A stretch of DNA of 64,000 nt from Chryseobacterium sp. R2A-55. Lineage in GTDB: Bacteria; Bacteroidota; Bacteroidia; Flavobacteriales; Weeksellaceae. A program made the position numbers and the translations under genes. The DNA lies in NCBI RefSeq assembly GCF_021401085.1, contig NZ_JACBFP010000005.1:1-64000 (forward strand), read 5' to 3'. Below the pieces are notes generated by a model that made no database searches, was not told the DNA's origin, and worked only from the letters and a program-made list of their open reading frames with translations. Position 1 is the first letter of the stretch, and the number at the start of each line of letters is the position of its first letter. Positions 1 to 10,022 of the stretch are shown here, piece by piece.

Positions 1-2
1 TG

Positions 3-188
<186 letters not shown>

Positions 189-189
189 G

Positions 190-621
190 GAGCGACTAAA
201 TAATAAAGCTGAAACGAAACAGAAAAACAAATTTAAAGAGGTAAATTCTACTTCACTGAACATTCAGGTAATCGAGGTAAATTCTCCTATTTGGAAAAAG
301 TATGATGGTTGTAGCTTTGCTTTTTCCAAAAGTGAAAAAGACTATAAAAAGAGAAAATTTTTAGCTTTAGGTTCTTTGTTTGGTTCAGACGAAGATGTAA
401 TAGATTTAAAAATTAATGGGAAAAATGAAGAGTTGTTTTTAAAAACAAAATCAGAGAATAGTTACAATTTGGAAAATGGTAAATTTTCTTGCCAAATTAC
501 TATTTTAAATGAAAAAGAAACTGGTTATGAATCGAGTTCTATAACAGGCGAAATAGTGATTAAAGATAAAAATACAGGAGAAGAATATTCATCTAATTTT
601 TATGGAGGATTTGGATGTTAA
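190..621 (+). pseudogene. Hypothetical protein fragment lacking its 5' end beside the IS element
   Basis: An open frame of about 144 codons runs from just after the transposase stop to the TAA at 619-621. It has no ATG or GTG anywhere; the only in-frame near-start is a TTG at 376. The encoded sequence is lysine- and glutamate-rich with a strand-like C-terminal part ending in SNFYGGFGC. No family is recognised. The simplest reading is that the IS5-type element removed the 5' part of the gene. Starting at the TTG (81 residues) is possible but would discard a coherent upstream reading frame (for example NIQVIEVNSPIWKKYDG). Confidence 0.45.
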
Positions 622-652
622 TATAATTTATTTGAATACGGGTATGTAAAAA

Positions 653-2956
653 TTAATGAAATAAACTATCAAACATATTGTCTATCGTTAAGTCGTCATC
701 ATTCCCTATGTGTGGATTTTCTGATGATTCTCTATTCCATTTATAATCATCATCATTGCCCTCGTTTTCTGCTTCATATTTTTTTATTCTATTTTCAATA
801 TCTATTTGTAGATCATAATAATCGACATCGAATTTTTCTCCAAACTTTTTTATATCATACAATACATCTCCTAAATTAGAATCATCAGCATTTGATGATT
901 CTTGGCTCATTATATGTTCAATATTTTCGTAAAAAATATCATTTTGAGTAAATTCTTCATAATCTTTATTACAGAGGTATTCAAATCTTTCAAAATCGTT
1001 TAGTTCTTCAAGAAAATTAATTTTACTAAAAAAGACACTCAGAACTTCTTTAGTATCATAAATTAATTCATTTTGATAATCTTCAAATAAATCCAGATAA
1101 TTACTAAAATCATCATTTTCTAAGTCAGAGGGGATAATGATTTCTTGAAATCTTTTTAGGATAAATTTCCTTAAATCAGTGAGGTCATCTATATAAACAG
1201 AAGAATTAATAGCTTTCAATTTAGAATAGTCAGAAAAGTACTTTTTTACCCATCTTGAACTATATATGCTATAAGAATTGTAAAGTGTTAATGTAGATGA
1301 ATTCAAATAATCGAAGTCAGATTGGAGTTTATTTACAATTAGGCTTTTTTGTGCTTCATCCAGAAAAATTTTATTTTTATTTAATACATCTCCCTTTGAG
1401 TTTTTGATTTCGTAAAAAGCGAAAATTTGAAACAATTGGTTGAAATATATTGCAGAAGAAATTATATCATTAACAAAGTCACTATGTTCTTTTAAATAAT
1501 TGACAAGAAAATCCTGAACCGAAGGATTTTGATATTCAATAGCAATGTTATTAACAGAATCTTTTTTGGATATAATAAATGTATTTTCTAATTCACGTAA
1601 GGATTTTTTAAAATCAAGACTACTATATGTAATGTTATATTTAGAGCTGTAATTTTTCGCGAAATTTTGAATTAATTTTTGTAAATCTTCAATAAGGATT
1701 GGAGTTCCTGCCGACATTAAATTTGCGAGTATACATTGAGACAATGAAGATATTTGATTCTCATATACGTGCTTCCATATGCTTTCAGGATAATCTAAAA
1801 ATTCAATTATTTTAGATGTAAAATCACTTAAGGGGATGTTAGACCAAATATCATATTGAGTAAAAGTTTCTATAATTCGGGGATTATAGTTTTTATGATT
1901 GATTATTTTTAGGTAGGCTTTATTTTTAAGAATGCGATTAATATAATTTTCATTAATATTTGCAAAGAAAAGATGATTATATAAAATTTTTGCCCGTACT
2001 AATTTCGTGTATTGAGAAAGGTCAATTACACATTTAGCAAACTCTAAAGAAGGGTTATTAAAAATATCATATTTCAGCTTTGCTTGAGCCAATACATATT
2101 CTCTGGTTGTAAGAATTAATATTTTATTCTCTGATTTATTGACATTTTCAATAAACCTAATTATCTTCTGCTCCTCATTATTTGAAAGATTTTTATCAAG
2201 AAAATTTCTGCCTAAAAAATCATCAAATAAGAAAATTTGTTTTGTGTTTTCTTTATAAATACTGTATCCTTCGTCTATTGAATCAGATAAGAAAATAAAT
2301 TCTTCAAAGCCATTTGCAAGAAAGTGATAGACGAGAATTCTTGCTAATGTTGTTTTTCCAATTCCCGGAATTCCTGAAATGATTACATATTTTTTATTTT
2401 TCAGAACTTTAATAGCATCATAATAACTATCATTTTCCACATAAAGCTGTACAGTATCTTTTATTTTTTCTTCTTCAAAATTAGTTTGATTATAAATTTT
2501 GCTATTTAATATCCTTTCGAGAATGTTAATGCTTGAAAGCCAGAGTTTAAAATATTGTTTCTCAATGTCAGGATATAGTCCTAAAAGATTATTCATATCA
2601 TCTTTAGAATAAATATCTTCTGAATTTTTGATATAAGGCTCTATTAGATCTAAAATTTTTTGTTTTTGAGACGGAGTAAGCCCTACAGAAGTAGTCAAGA
2701 TATACCTTGATGGATTTAATTTTTCAACTTTTTCCTTTTCTTTAACTAAAGCTTTGAATAGACTCTCAAACGTGCTATATCTTTTACATTGAACTATAAT
2801 ATTTTCGTTTTTATTTGTACTATGTCTGAAATCAATTCCTAAATCTCTTCCATTTGTAAAGGATTCAAAATAAATATTAAGATGTTTTTGTAAAATATCT
2901 CTGCTAATTTCTTCAAACTCAGCGGAAGAAAGATTAAGGAAATTGTAATCGGGCAT
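653..2956 (-). CDS. Mrr-like nuclease fused to a STAND (nSTAND3-type) NTPase, probable antiphage effector
   Basis: 767 residues. The N-terminus is a restriction-endonuclease fold: E14-E16 in AEFEEI, GRDLGIDF around 36-43 and IIVQCKRY around 53-60 give the D...QxK triad of Mrr-like PD-(D/E)xK nucleases. A P-loop NTPase follows: Walker A SGIPGIGKTTLA near 194-205, Walker B IFLFDDF near 241-247 and a sensor ILTTREYVL. The long helical C-terminal third, ending in an acidic tail, is the likely sensor region. This order (nuclease, then STAND ATPase, then sensor) is known from Avs-type and related defence proteins, but the protein is shorter than the classical Avs3/Avs4 and lacks obvious TPR repeats. 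It diverges from the DUF4297-HerA pair. Cleavage and phage sensing are inferred from the architecture. Confidence 0.8.
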   Translation of the reverse strand: MPDYNFLNLSSAEFEEISRDILQKHLNIYFESFTNGRDLGIDFRHSTNKNENIIVQCKRYSTFESLFKALVKEKEKVEKLNPSRYILTTSVGLTPSQKQKILDLIEPYIKNSEDIYSKDDMNNLLGLYPDIEKQYFKLWLSSINILERILNSKIYNQTNFEEEKIKDTVQLYVENDSYYDAIKVLKNKKYVIISGIPGIGKTTLARILVYHFLANGFEEFIFLSDSIDEGYSIYKENTKQIFLFDDFLGRNFLDKNLSNNEEQKIIRFIENVNKSENKILILTTREYVLAQAKLKYDIFNNPSLEFAKCVIDLSQYTKLVRAKILYNHLFFANINENYINRILKNKAYLKIINHKNYNPRIIETFTQYDIWSNIPLSDFTSKIIEFLDYPESIWKHVYENQISSLSQCILANLMSAGTPILIEDLQKLIQNFAKNYSSKYNITYSSLDFKKSLRELENTFIISKKDSVNNIAIEYQNPSVQDFLVNYLKEHSDFVNDIISSAIYFNQLFQIFAFYEIKNSKGDVLNKNKIFLDEAQKSLIVNKLQSDFDYLNSSTLTLYNSYSIYSSRWVKKYFSDYSKLKAINSSVYIDDLTDLRKFILKRFQEIIIPSDLENDDFSNYLDLFEDYQNELIYDTKEVLSVFFSKINFLEELNDFERFEYLCNKDYEEFTQNDIFYENIEHIMSQESSNADDSNLGDVLYDIKKFGEKFDVDYYDLQIDIENRIKKYEAENEGNDDDYKWNRESSENPHIGNDDDLTIDNMFDSLFH

Positions 2957-2985
2957 AAATATAATTTATAAGAAATTCTAATTAA

Positions 2986-2993
2986 CAAATATA
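2986..2993 (-). promoter_or_regulatory. -7 box of the STAND nuclease gene
   Basis: On the minus strand this reads TATATTTG, a perfect match to the Bacteroidota -7 element TAnnTTTG. It lies 30 bases before the ATG, so the predicted leader is about 23 bases. A clear -33 TTTG at standard spacing was not found. Confidence 0.45.
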
Positions 2994-3179
2994 AGGATAC
3001 AAGAAAAACTTTACGCCTGTTCCCTATGTTTTTAAATAAAAGTAGAATGCTTAAATAATTTATTATTAAAACCCCACATCGACAGGTTTATTTAAGTAGG
3101 ATAAGAAATCTAATCTGAAAAATTTATTAATCTTTGGAAAAACATACTATATCTTATATAAATTTAGCTTATTAAGCTG

Positions 3180-4463
3180 ATGAAAATGATTTTACATTTT
3201 TCCAGAAAATATGTAAATTACCAACCTAAATTTTCAATAAAAGTGACAAATAGAAGTGCAGTAGATGCGATAAAAGGATATTTATATCAATTTAATTTGA
3301 CTATTTTAGAAATATTAAAGCTAAAAGCCGGTGATGATTTTATAACTGTTGAAGGGGTTGAAGATATTGATTTGGATTCGGTCGATGAAAGCATTGCTAT
3401 TCAATGTAAATATCATTCACAGACAGAATATAATCATTCTGTAATAGCAAAACCAATAAGGTTGATGTTGAACCATTTTAGAGATGTTTTAGATGGAAAT
3501 CAAAAAAGAATAAACTATTTGTATTTTGCTCATTTTAAAAATGGGCACGAAAAGTTTTTAACACCAATTACTTTAGATTTTTTAAAATCAAACCTGCTTA
3601 CATATACAAAAGAAAAAATTGAATATAAGCACTATGAAGATTTATGTATAGATGATATACAATTAATTGATTTTTTAACATTGTTAGAAATTGACATTAA
3701 TGCAAAGGATTATGAAGAAATGCTGAACGATATATATAAAGCAATAAAAAGTCAAATTTCTAATTGTGATGATTTTGAAGCAAAACATTTTTATTACAAC
3801 AATGCCTTAAAGGTAATTAGCACATTAGCAAGGCAGGAAGATATTTTAAATCGTAAAATATCTAAAAAAGAATTTATTTCACAAATAAACTCTAAACAAT
3901 TTTTCTTTCACAAATGGTTTATTCAAATTAAAGGAAAAAAGATTTTTTTCAAAGATTTGAGAAGCAAGTATTTTACTCAATATAATATATCTCCTTTTGA
4001 AAGATTCTTTTTAATTGAGATTGATCCCAATAATTATGTTAGAAACGAACTTAAAGATATTGTTTTATTCATTTCAAAAAAATGGTCAGATGTTAAATCT
4101 AAAAAAAATCCTGATACCTTTTGTCCTTATTTGTTTATCCGTGGAATAGCAGAAGATGAATTAATCGAAATTAAGAAAGAACTATCTAACGAGAATTTTA
4201 AGTTTGTAGACGGATTTAATTTTTCGGGGTCTTCATTTAATCCGAGAAGTATTATTGAAAAAGCTACATATCATAATCAATATAAAATAAAAATAATAAA
4301 TGATATAAATTACATTGATATGGTTATTAACGAACTAGCTAATAAAACCAAAGAAATTTATCAGTTTTATTTAGATGCTCCATATTTTGATTGTAATAAC
4401 GATTCTGTTAAACATATAAAAATTCAAATAGAAGAAATTAACGATTTAAAAAATATATTGTAA
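3180..4463 (+). CDS. DUF4297 (Cap4-like) nuclease of a DUF4297-HerA defence pair
   Basis: 427 residues. The N-terminal 30-80 region has the DUF4297/Cap4 nuclease pattern: AIKGYLYQFNLTILEIL, then VEGVEDIDL and SIAIQCKYH, giving the E/D...QxK metal site of a PD-(D/E)xK fold that cuts double-stranded DNA in this family. The rest is helical and unassigned. Its stop overlaps the herA start by one base (TAATG), so the two are translationally coupled and probably form one complex. DUF4297-HerA has been reported as an antiphage system in which HerA forms a ring bound by the nuclease; the assignment of this pair rests on the domain pairing. Confidence 0.8.
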   Translation: MKMILHFSRKYVNYQPKFSIKVTNRSAVDAIKGYLYQFNLTILEILKLKAGDDFITVEGVEDIDLDSVDESIAIQCKYHSQTEYNHSVIAKPIRLMLNHFRDVLDGNQKRINYLYFAHFKNGHEKFLTPITLDFLKSNLLTYTKEKIEYKHYEDLCIDDIQLIDFLTLLEIDINAKDYEEMLNDIYKAIKSQISNCDDFEAKHFYYNNALKVISTLARQEDILNRKISKKEFISQINSKQFFFHKWFIQIKGKKIFFKDLRSKYFTQYNISPFERFFLIEIDPNNYVRNELKDIVLFISKKWSDVKSKKNPDTFCPYLFIRGIAEDELIEIKKELSNENFKFVDGFNFSGSSFNPRSIIEKATYHNQYKIKIINDINYIDMVINELANKTKEIYQFYLDAPYFDCNNDSVKHIKIQIEEINDLKNIL

Positions 4464-6136
4464 TGTCAGATAAAATTAATGCGGAAGTCATTGCTGTATT
4501 TCCCAATAAAGTTAAGATTAAAGTAGATAAACTAGAAGATTTTAAAATTGCTGGCGAATCCTTAAAAGTGGGCTCATACCTTAAAGTATATGGCAATGAC
4601 AATGCTGTTTTAATGGCAATTATTGAAAATTTTTCTATAGATGTATCTGAAAAAGATGGAGTTGCTACTAGAACCCATCTGATAGAAGCTAGTCCTTTAG
4701 GTATCATAAAAAATGGAAAATTTACGAGAGGAGGAGATGATTTAACAATACCCCCAAAAGAAGTTCAACCAGCTACGGAAGAGGAAATAAAGAAAATATA
4801 TATTGAATCCGTAGAAGAAAAAGAACAATTTTCATTTTGCACACTATCTTCAAACCCTAATATTCGGATTCCAGTAAATGGAAACAAGTTTTTTAATAAA
4901 CATATTGCAATTGTTGGCTCTACAGGTTCTGGAAAATCACATACGCTTTCAACGATTATTCAAACTGCTGTAAATGGAAAGGATGATAATTTCAATCTTA
5001 ATAATTCTCATATTATAATTTTTGATATTCACTCTGAATATAAATCTGCATTTCCTGATGCTAATTTTATCGATGTAAAAAACCTAATTCTACCTTATTG
5101 GATGTTAAATAGTGAGGAACTTGAAGAGTTTTTTATTGATACAGAAGCCAATGACCATAATCAAAGATATATTTTTAAAGAATCAATTATCGAAAATAGA
5201 ATAAAACATTTTAAAGGCAATGATGAGGAAAAAAGTAAAATACATTACGATTATCCTACTTTTTTCGATATTGAGGAAATTTTGAAATATGCAAAAGAAA
5301 AAAATTCTGAAGTAATTGGAACAGGCGAAGAATATTCTACTGGGGCAAAAAAAGGTCAAGAAAAAACAACACAAGGAAGCTTATATGGTAAATTGACAAA
5401 TTATGTAAATAGACTTGAAAATAAAATTAACGATAAACGCTTAGGTTTTCTATTAGGAGAAGCATCGAAAAAAATAACATTTGGGGAAACTATTAAACAA
5501 TTGATGGGATATGAGGATGAAAATAATTCCAATGTAACAATAATTGATTTAAGTGGAGTTCCATTTGAAGTTTTAAGTATTACAGTGTCTTTAATTTCAA
5601 GAATTATTTTTGAATATGGCTATATCTATAAAAGAATGAGAAATATTATTAAACCTGATGAAAAAATCAATAATGATATTCCAGTTCTTTTAGTTTATGA
5701 AGAAGCCCATAAATATGTCCCAAATAGTGATTTGGTAAAATACAGGTCTTCAAAGAAATCTATTGAGCGTATTGCAAAAGAAGGAAGAAAGTATGGTGTT
5801 ACATTGCTTTTAGCAAGTCAAAGACCTTCGGAAATATCCGAAACCATATTTTCACAATGTAACAATTTTATTGCAATGAGATTGACAAATCCAATAGATC
5901 AAGGATATGTAAAAAAATTATTACCGGACACTCTTGGTTCATTAATAGAAAAAATGCCATCATTGAAACAAGGCGAGGCTCTTCTCATTGGAGAGTCTGT
6001 AATTTTGCCATCAATAGTGCAGATTGATAGATGTAAAAATGAACCGTCTTCGAATGATATACCATATTGGGAGCTATGGAAGCAAGAATGGAAAAATATG
6101 GATATTGGAAAAATCAGAGAAGAGTGGTATAAATAA
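4463..6136 (+). CDS. herA: HerA-like DNA translocase ATPase of the DUF4297-HerA pair
   Basis: 557 residues. An N-terminal HAS-barrel-like region (about 1-60) precedes a FtsK/HerA-type motor: Walker A VGSTGSGKSHT at about 151-161, the FDIHSEY motif after the first core strand, Walker B VLLVYEEAHKYVP, and the late SIERIAKEGRKYG...LASQRPSEIS region that carries sensor and arginine-finger residues. HerA proteins form hexameric rings on DNA. The overlap with the upstream nuclease gene and the absence of NurA place it in a defence role rather than archaeal-type end resection. The following 1.3 kb is non-coding. Confidence 0.85.
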   Translation: MSDKINAEVIAVFPNKVKIKVDKLEDFKIAGESLKVGSYLKVYGNDNAVLMAIIENFSIDVSEKDGVATRTHLIEASPLGIIKNGKFTRGGDDLTIPPKEVQPATEEEIKKIYIESVEEKEQFSFCTLSSNPNIRIPVNGNKFFNKHIAIVGSTGSGKSHTLSTIIQTAVNGKDDNFNLNNSHIIIFDIHSEYKSAFPDANFIDVKNLILPYWMLNSEELEEFFIDTEANDHNQRYIFKESIIENRIKHFKGNDEEKSKIHYDYPTFFDIEEILKYAKEKNSEVIGTGEEYSTGAKKGQEKTTQGSLYGKLTNYVNRLENKINDKRLGFLLGEASKKITFGETIKQLMGYEDENNSNVTIIDLSGVPFEVLSITVSLISRIIFEYGYIYKRMRNIIKPDEKINNDIPVLLVYEEAHKYVPNSDLVKYRSSKKSIERIAKEGRKYGVTLLLASQRPSEISETIFSQCNNFIAMRLTNPIDQGYVKKLLPDTLGSLIEKMPSLKQGEALLIGESVILPSIVQIDRCKNEPSSNDIPYWELWKQEWKNMDIGKIREEWYK

Positions 6137-7460
6137 TTGAAGTCTTACCCTTAAAGAAAATTAATTGAAAACTTATTTTTTTTAACCTCCCATTGAGTAT
6201 TCATTGAGCTTTCCAACAAAACTCTTATAAATAAAAGCTCATAAATTTTAACTACAAAAAACCTCAACCTTTGACCTTTATAATATAGAGTAAAAGTTGA
6301 TTATTTATTTGTCCTTAGTAATATAGATATAAAGTAGTATAATAAGAAGATAAATAATCTATCATATTTACTAATATATAACCAAAATATATTGATAATG
6401 GGATAATAGAAAATCTAATTATATAGAAACAAATAACAAAATCAAAATATTAGTTAAGGGGAATTAAATAATATAGATTCGAAATTTAATGGGAAAAATT
6501 AATTTTGGATAAATGGTATTGGGAATGGAAAAGATAAGGAAATTGACGGGGAAAATAATCAAAAAATTAGAATTACACATTAGATTAAAATAAATTTTTG
6601 AATTTATCATCACAAGACAAAAAAATAAATGATTTTTAATAAATTATTTTTCTAAAAAGTTAGAGTAGTTTTGTTGAAGTCAAACAAAAAATCCGGTACG
6701 AAAAATTAATAACATTTTCATAAAATTTATTGTTTGTAGGTTCGATGTAGGTATTTGAAATTGAGACCATAGATAAACAAAGGGTTCTGGATAAAGTGTA
6801 TCGGGAAGTAATTGCTGATTTCTAAGTACCATAAAACAACTATACAAGCCGTATTAATAATGGAAAATCAGAAAGTGTTAAGTGACATTTTCTGACATTT
6901 GTTGACATATTTTATACCACTAAATGTGATACTCCGTTGTTTTTAATTTCTAAAAAAACGAATTTTAGGATACTCTAAGAGAAATTTAAACGGTAAATAA
7001 TCGTAGATACACGCAAATACCGCTAAATACTGGGAGAGATTATTAAGATACAGAAAATCGAAAAGTATCAGATCAGCAGTAACATTAGGATTGAGAAGAT
7101 TTGTATCTTCACGAACTGAACCTCTGTAAATTTGCTCTGTTTCAATATTCCCAAATTTAAAAACTATATCTATCTATAGATAGACTTGGGAGAAATTTAG
7201 TGGATATTCTAGGACTATTGAGGCTTTAAATCACTATCAAACAAACCTTAAAGTAGAAAATTTAGGGCTTGATAGTTTAGTTGATGGAAGACCAAGTCCT
7301 GCATTCAAGTTAATTGTTTCCGTTATGGCAAATTATCCGTTCTAATCTATGGTACTGCCGCCATTTTATACTGTCATATTTTTTGCAATGTTCATTCGTC
7401 GGCTTTATTGCACATTAAAATATTTTGTTTATTAAAATAATCATTATGGTTAAATTTTGC
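6137..7460. other. Long AT-rich intergenic stretch with short phased repeats
   Basis: No convincing complete gene. It holds three TGACAT hexamers exactly 10 bases apart (6883, 6893, 6903), a 16-base perfect palindrome TCTATCTATAGATAGA at 7169-7184, and a 53-codon gene-like fragment (7184-7345). Low complexity and stops in all frames elsewhere suggest decayed mobile or accessory DNA. Confidence 0.5.
7184..7345 (+). pseudogene. Possible C-terminal gene remnant of unknown family
   Basis: A frame of 53 codons with no start codon at its beginning ends at TAA 7343-7345. Its composition looks protein-like (for example LGLDSLVDGRPSPAFKLIVS), unlike the surrounding low-complexity DNA. It directly follows the palindrome at 7169-7184. 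I cannot name a family, and a chance open frame is possible. Confidence 0.25.
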
Positions 7461-7468
7461 TATATTTG
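7461..7468 (+). promoter_or_regulatory. -7 box of the hipB-hipA operon
   Basis: TATATTTG matches the Bacteroidota -7 consensus exactly and lies 20 bases before the hipB ATG, giving a leader of about 13 bases. The upstream -33 element is not obvious; HipB-type operators usually overlap this region. Confidence 0.45.
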
Positions 7469-7488
7469 TTCATTATAATCTACATTTT

Positions 7489-7755
7489 ATGCTTGATTTT
7501 CTTACCATAAAAGAGGTAAAAACCAATATAGGACAATGGTGCCGACAGATGCGTAAAGCACAAAATCTTACCAAACAGGAACTAGCAGAGGAGCTTGATC
7601 TATCGAGATTTACCGTTGCTAAGTTAGAAAACGGAGAAAATCCCACTTTGGAAACTTTATTAAAGGTTTTACAATATTTTGATGAAATGAAATCATTGAA
7701 TCAATTTGTAGTTACAAAAACCAAAGAATTTACCGATAACCCTTCTATGTATTAA
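7489..7755 (+). CDS. hipB: HipB-like XRE antitoxin
   Basis: 88 residues with one helix-turn-helix covering about 15-70: MRKAQNLTKQELAEELDLSR then FTVAKLENGENPTLETLLKV, the XRE/HipB pattern. It lies two bases before hipA, the standard antitoxin-first order. HipB binds operator DNA and neutralises the HipA kinase, and the pair normally represses its own promoter. The extra N-terminal dozen residues are not required for the fold. Family assignment is firm; the biological effect (growth arrest, persistence or phage defence) is not shown by sequence. Confidence 0.85.
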   Translation: MLDFLTIKEVKTNIGQWCRQMRKAQNLTKQELAEELDLSRFTVAKLENGENPTLETLLKVLQYFDEMKSLNQFVVTKTKEFTDNPSMY

Positions 7756-7757
7756 TA

Positions 7758-9020
7758 ATGGCTAAGAATCAAATTATTTCGGTGAACTTTAATGGATTGG
7801 AAATTGGTAAAATCGGCTATGATGAAGATCAAAGAAAATCTTCATTTCAATACAATCCTGAATTTTTGGAATTAGGTTCGTATAAAAGGTTGTTTCCTTA
7901 TGTGATTCGTAGAAGCCCAAATGTGCAGGTTTTTTCGGAATTTGAAGGAGAAACTTTTAGAGGTTTACCTCCGATGATCGCCGATTCTTTGCCCGATTAC
8001 TTTGGAAACATTGTATTTAAAGAATGGATGGAAGCGTCCCAAAAGGATTTCGTCAATATTTTACCTTTGGAACAGCTTACCTATGTAGGAAAAAGAGGAA
8101 TGGGTGCATTAGAATTTGCTCCAGCTAAAGATATTAGTTCTAATACAACTATTGATGTTGAAGAAATAACTGATGTAGTAAAAAAAGTTTTGGATGTTAA
8201 AACATCGGTGGAAGAAAAAGGATTAAGCGATATTTCTTTACTCAATATTTTTAAGATAGGTACTTCTGCGGGTGGAGCTAGACCTAAAATCTTGGTTTCG
8301 GAACATAAAGAAACTGGAGTTTTAAAAGCAGGTGATTTGGAGTATTCAGATAAATATAATCATTATTTGATAAAACTATCAGTGGATGCAGAAGAAGGAT
8401 ATTCCAAGGAAAAAGTAGAATATGTGTATTTTGAAATTGCCCACTCTCTGGGAATTGTAATGATGCCATCAAAATTAATTGATGATAAACATTTTGCTAC
8501 GGTGCGATTCGATCGCCAAAAAGGGGAGAAGCAGCATATATTAACGACATCAGGAATGACAGGCTGGGATTTCAAAAAGCCTGAACATTCTTCCTATGAA
8601 AATCTATTTAAGTTATCCGTTGACCTGAAGTTGCCTCATAAAGATATCGAGCAGTTGTTTAAAAGAATGGTTTTCAATATTGTGTTTTTTAATGTTGATG
8701 ATCATTTGAAGAATTTTTCTTTTATCTATAATAAAGAAAAAGACCGTTGGAATTTGGCACCCGCTTATGATTTAACGTATCCGTTAGATGCTTTAAAAAA
8801 TTACACCAGAGTCTCCAGGGCTATGTCTATTAATGGAAAAAGAACGGATATTAACCGTGATGATATTTTGAAAATAGCAGATCAATTCACCATAAAGAAT
8901 CCTAATTCTGTTATTGAAAGTGTACTATCGGCTACTGAATTGTTTCTGCCATTGTGTCAAGTGCAAAATATACCAACTAAAGTCGTAGATAAGATTCAAT
9001 CTGCATTTATAAGAGTATAA
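7758..9020 (+). CDS. hipA: HipA-like serine/threonine kinase toxin
   Basis: 420 residues, the usual HipA length (about 430). Visible landmarks are the N-terminal HipA domain (FRGLPPMIADSLPDYFGN), the Gly-rich loop FKIGTSAGGARPKILV near 170-185, the catalytic loop FFNVDDHLKNFSF near 310 with the catalytic Asp, and the metal-binding APAYDLTYP. All key residues are intact, so an active kinase is expected. E. coli HipA phosphorylates glutamyl-tRNA synthetase; the target here is unknown. It forms an operon with hipB and is followed by the IS982-type element. Confidence 0.85.
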   Translation: MAKNQIISVNFNGLEIGKIGYDEDQRKSSFQYNPEFLELGSYKRLFPYVIRRSPNVQVFSEFEGETFRGLPPMIADSLPDYFGNIVFKEWMEASQKDFVNILPLEQLTYVGKRGMGALEFAPAKDISSNTTIDVEEITDVVKKVLDVKTSVEEKGLSDISLLNIFKIGTSAGGARPKILVSEHKETGVLKAGDLEYSDKYNHYLIKLSVDAEEGYSKEKVEYVYFEIAHSLGIVMMPSKLIDDKHFATVRFDRQKGEKQHILTTSGMTGWDFKKPEHSSYENLFKLSVDLKLPHKDIEQLFKRMVFNIVFFNVDDHLKNFSFIYNKEKDRWNLAPAYDLTYPLDALKNYTRVSRAMSINGKRTDINRDDILKIADQFTIKNPNSVIESVLSATELFLPLCQVQNIPTKVVDKIQSAFIRV

Positions 9021-9058
9021 AATTTTCAATTTTCAGTAAAAAAAATACTCAGTTAACA

Positions 9059-9072
9059 TGTTGTGCATTTAG
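9059..9072 (+). repeat. Left terminal inverted repeat of the IS982-type element
   Basis: TGTTGTGCATTTAG, a perfect complement of the right end. The same bases form the arm of a short hairpin (TTGTGC, 5-base loop, GCACAA) that overlaps the transposase stop codon and may act as its terminator. Confidence 0.7.
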
Positions 9073-9947
9073 CACAAATTAACTTTTAACTTGTTCAAAC
9101 TTCTCTTGAATACGAAAAAATTCAAATATTGAATCATCGTAAAGGAAGTTATTTTCGATACTATTCTTGTCGCCAAACCCTGAAAAGTCTTTGCAAAGTT
9201 GATGTTTATTGTGAACTGTCCGCATAGTTGCGAGATATTCGTTTCAATCCTCTTTCTGATTTTTGATTTCGTTCTTGAAAACCCGACAAAGTTATGCTGA
9301 TTTTTACGCATCGGGACTGATAGATTAATCTTGGAATAGTTGAATAAATCCACTTGGAGCTCTTTGCTAATATATCCTCTGTCTCCGATTAGCAAACAGT
9401 TTTGAAAATTTTCTTTTATGTCGTGAAGGTAGTTCACATCGTGAACATTTGCGGGCGAAAAATCAAAGGAGTGAAAGATTCCATTTTTGTCACAAACGGC
9501 GTGAAGCTTGAAGCCGAAATACCGTGCCTTCTTTGCCGCGCAATATCCAAACGCAGGTTTTATTTCATCTGTCGAACAGATTGCGGAACGATTTGCCCGA
9601 CTCATTTTACAGATTTCAATAGGCGTGGAATCCACAATGAAGACATCGGTGAAATCCGAAAACTTGCTGCTCAAAGTTTCTCTGATTTTTTCAATGTACG
9701 GAAAAAGTTTCCTCCTTCTTTTGTTGTAGACACTTCTTTCAATTTTTCCGTCCAAATCAGTTCCTGAAATGCACCTAAATAGCTGGTGTTCAGAATTAAT
9801 CGACATGTATTCTGCTGTAATATTGAGTGCAACAAGTTCCAGGTCGGAAATTTTCGGACGCCTGATTTGTTTATTTGTGCTAATATGTTTACAGGTTTTT
9901 GCCAATTCTTTTAAAATAATTTTGTAGTTTTGAATGAGATTGTTCAT
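9069..9947 (-). CDS. IS982-family transposase
   Basis: 292 residues, typical for IS982. The DDE core is recognisable: VFIVDSTPIEICK (first Asp), then SRANRSAICSTDEIKP, AKKARYFGFKLHAVCD, the second Asp in LIGDRGYISKEL and the region IRKRIETNISQL that carries the final Glu. The reading frame is uninterrupted. The start is the ATG at 9947, about 90 bases inside the right inverted repeat, where promoter elements must lie. Confidence 0.88.
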   Translation of the reverse strand: MNNLIQNYKIILKELAKTCKHISTNKQIRRPKISDLELVALNITAEYMSINSEHQLFRCISGTDLDGKIERSVYNKRRRKLFPYIEKIRETLSSKFSDFTDVFIVDSTPIEICKMSRANRSAICSTDEIKPAFGYCAAKKARYFGFKLHAVCDKNGIFHSFDFSPANVHDVNYLHDIKENFQNCLLIGDRGYISKELQVDLFNYSKINLSVPMRKNQHNFVGFSRTKSKIRKRIETNISQLCGQFTININFAKTFQGLATRIVSKITSFTMIQYLNFFVFKRSLNKLKVNLC

Positions 9948-10022
9948 GTATTTAATGAATTGGTAATCAATTAAATATACGATTTTTTAATCAAATGGAC
10001 AATCTTTTTTCTTTCTTAATTC

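Noticed and set aside
7461-7488. Full -33/-7 promoter for hipBA
   Set aside because: Only the -7 box is convincing; the nearest TTTG is about 33 bases away, too far for a normal pair.
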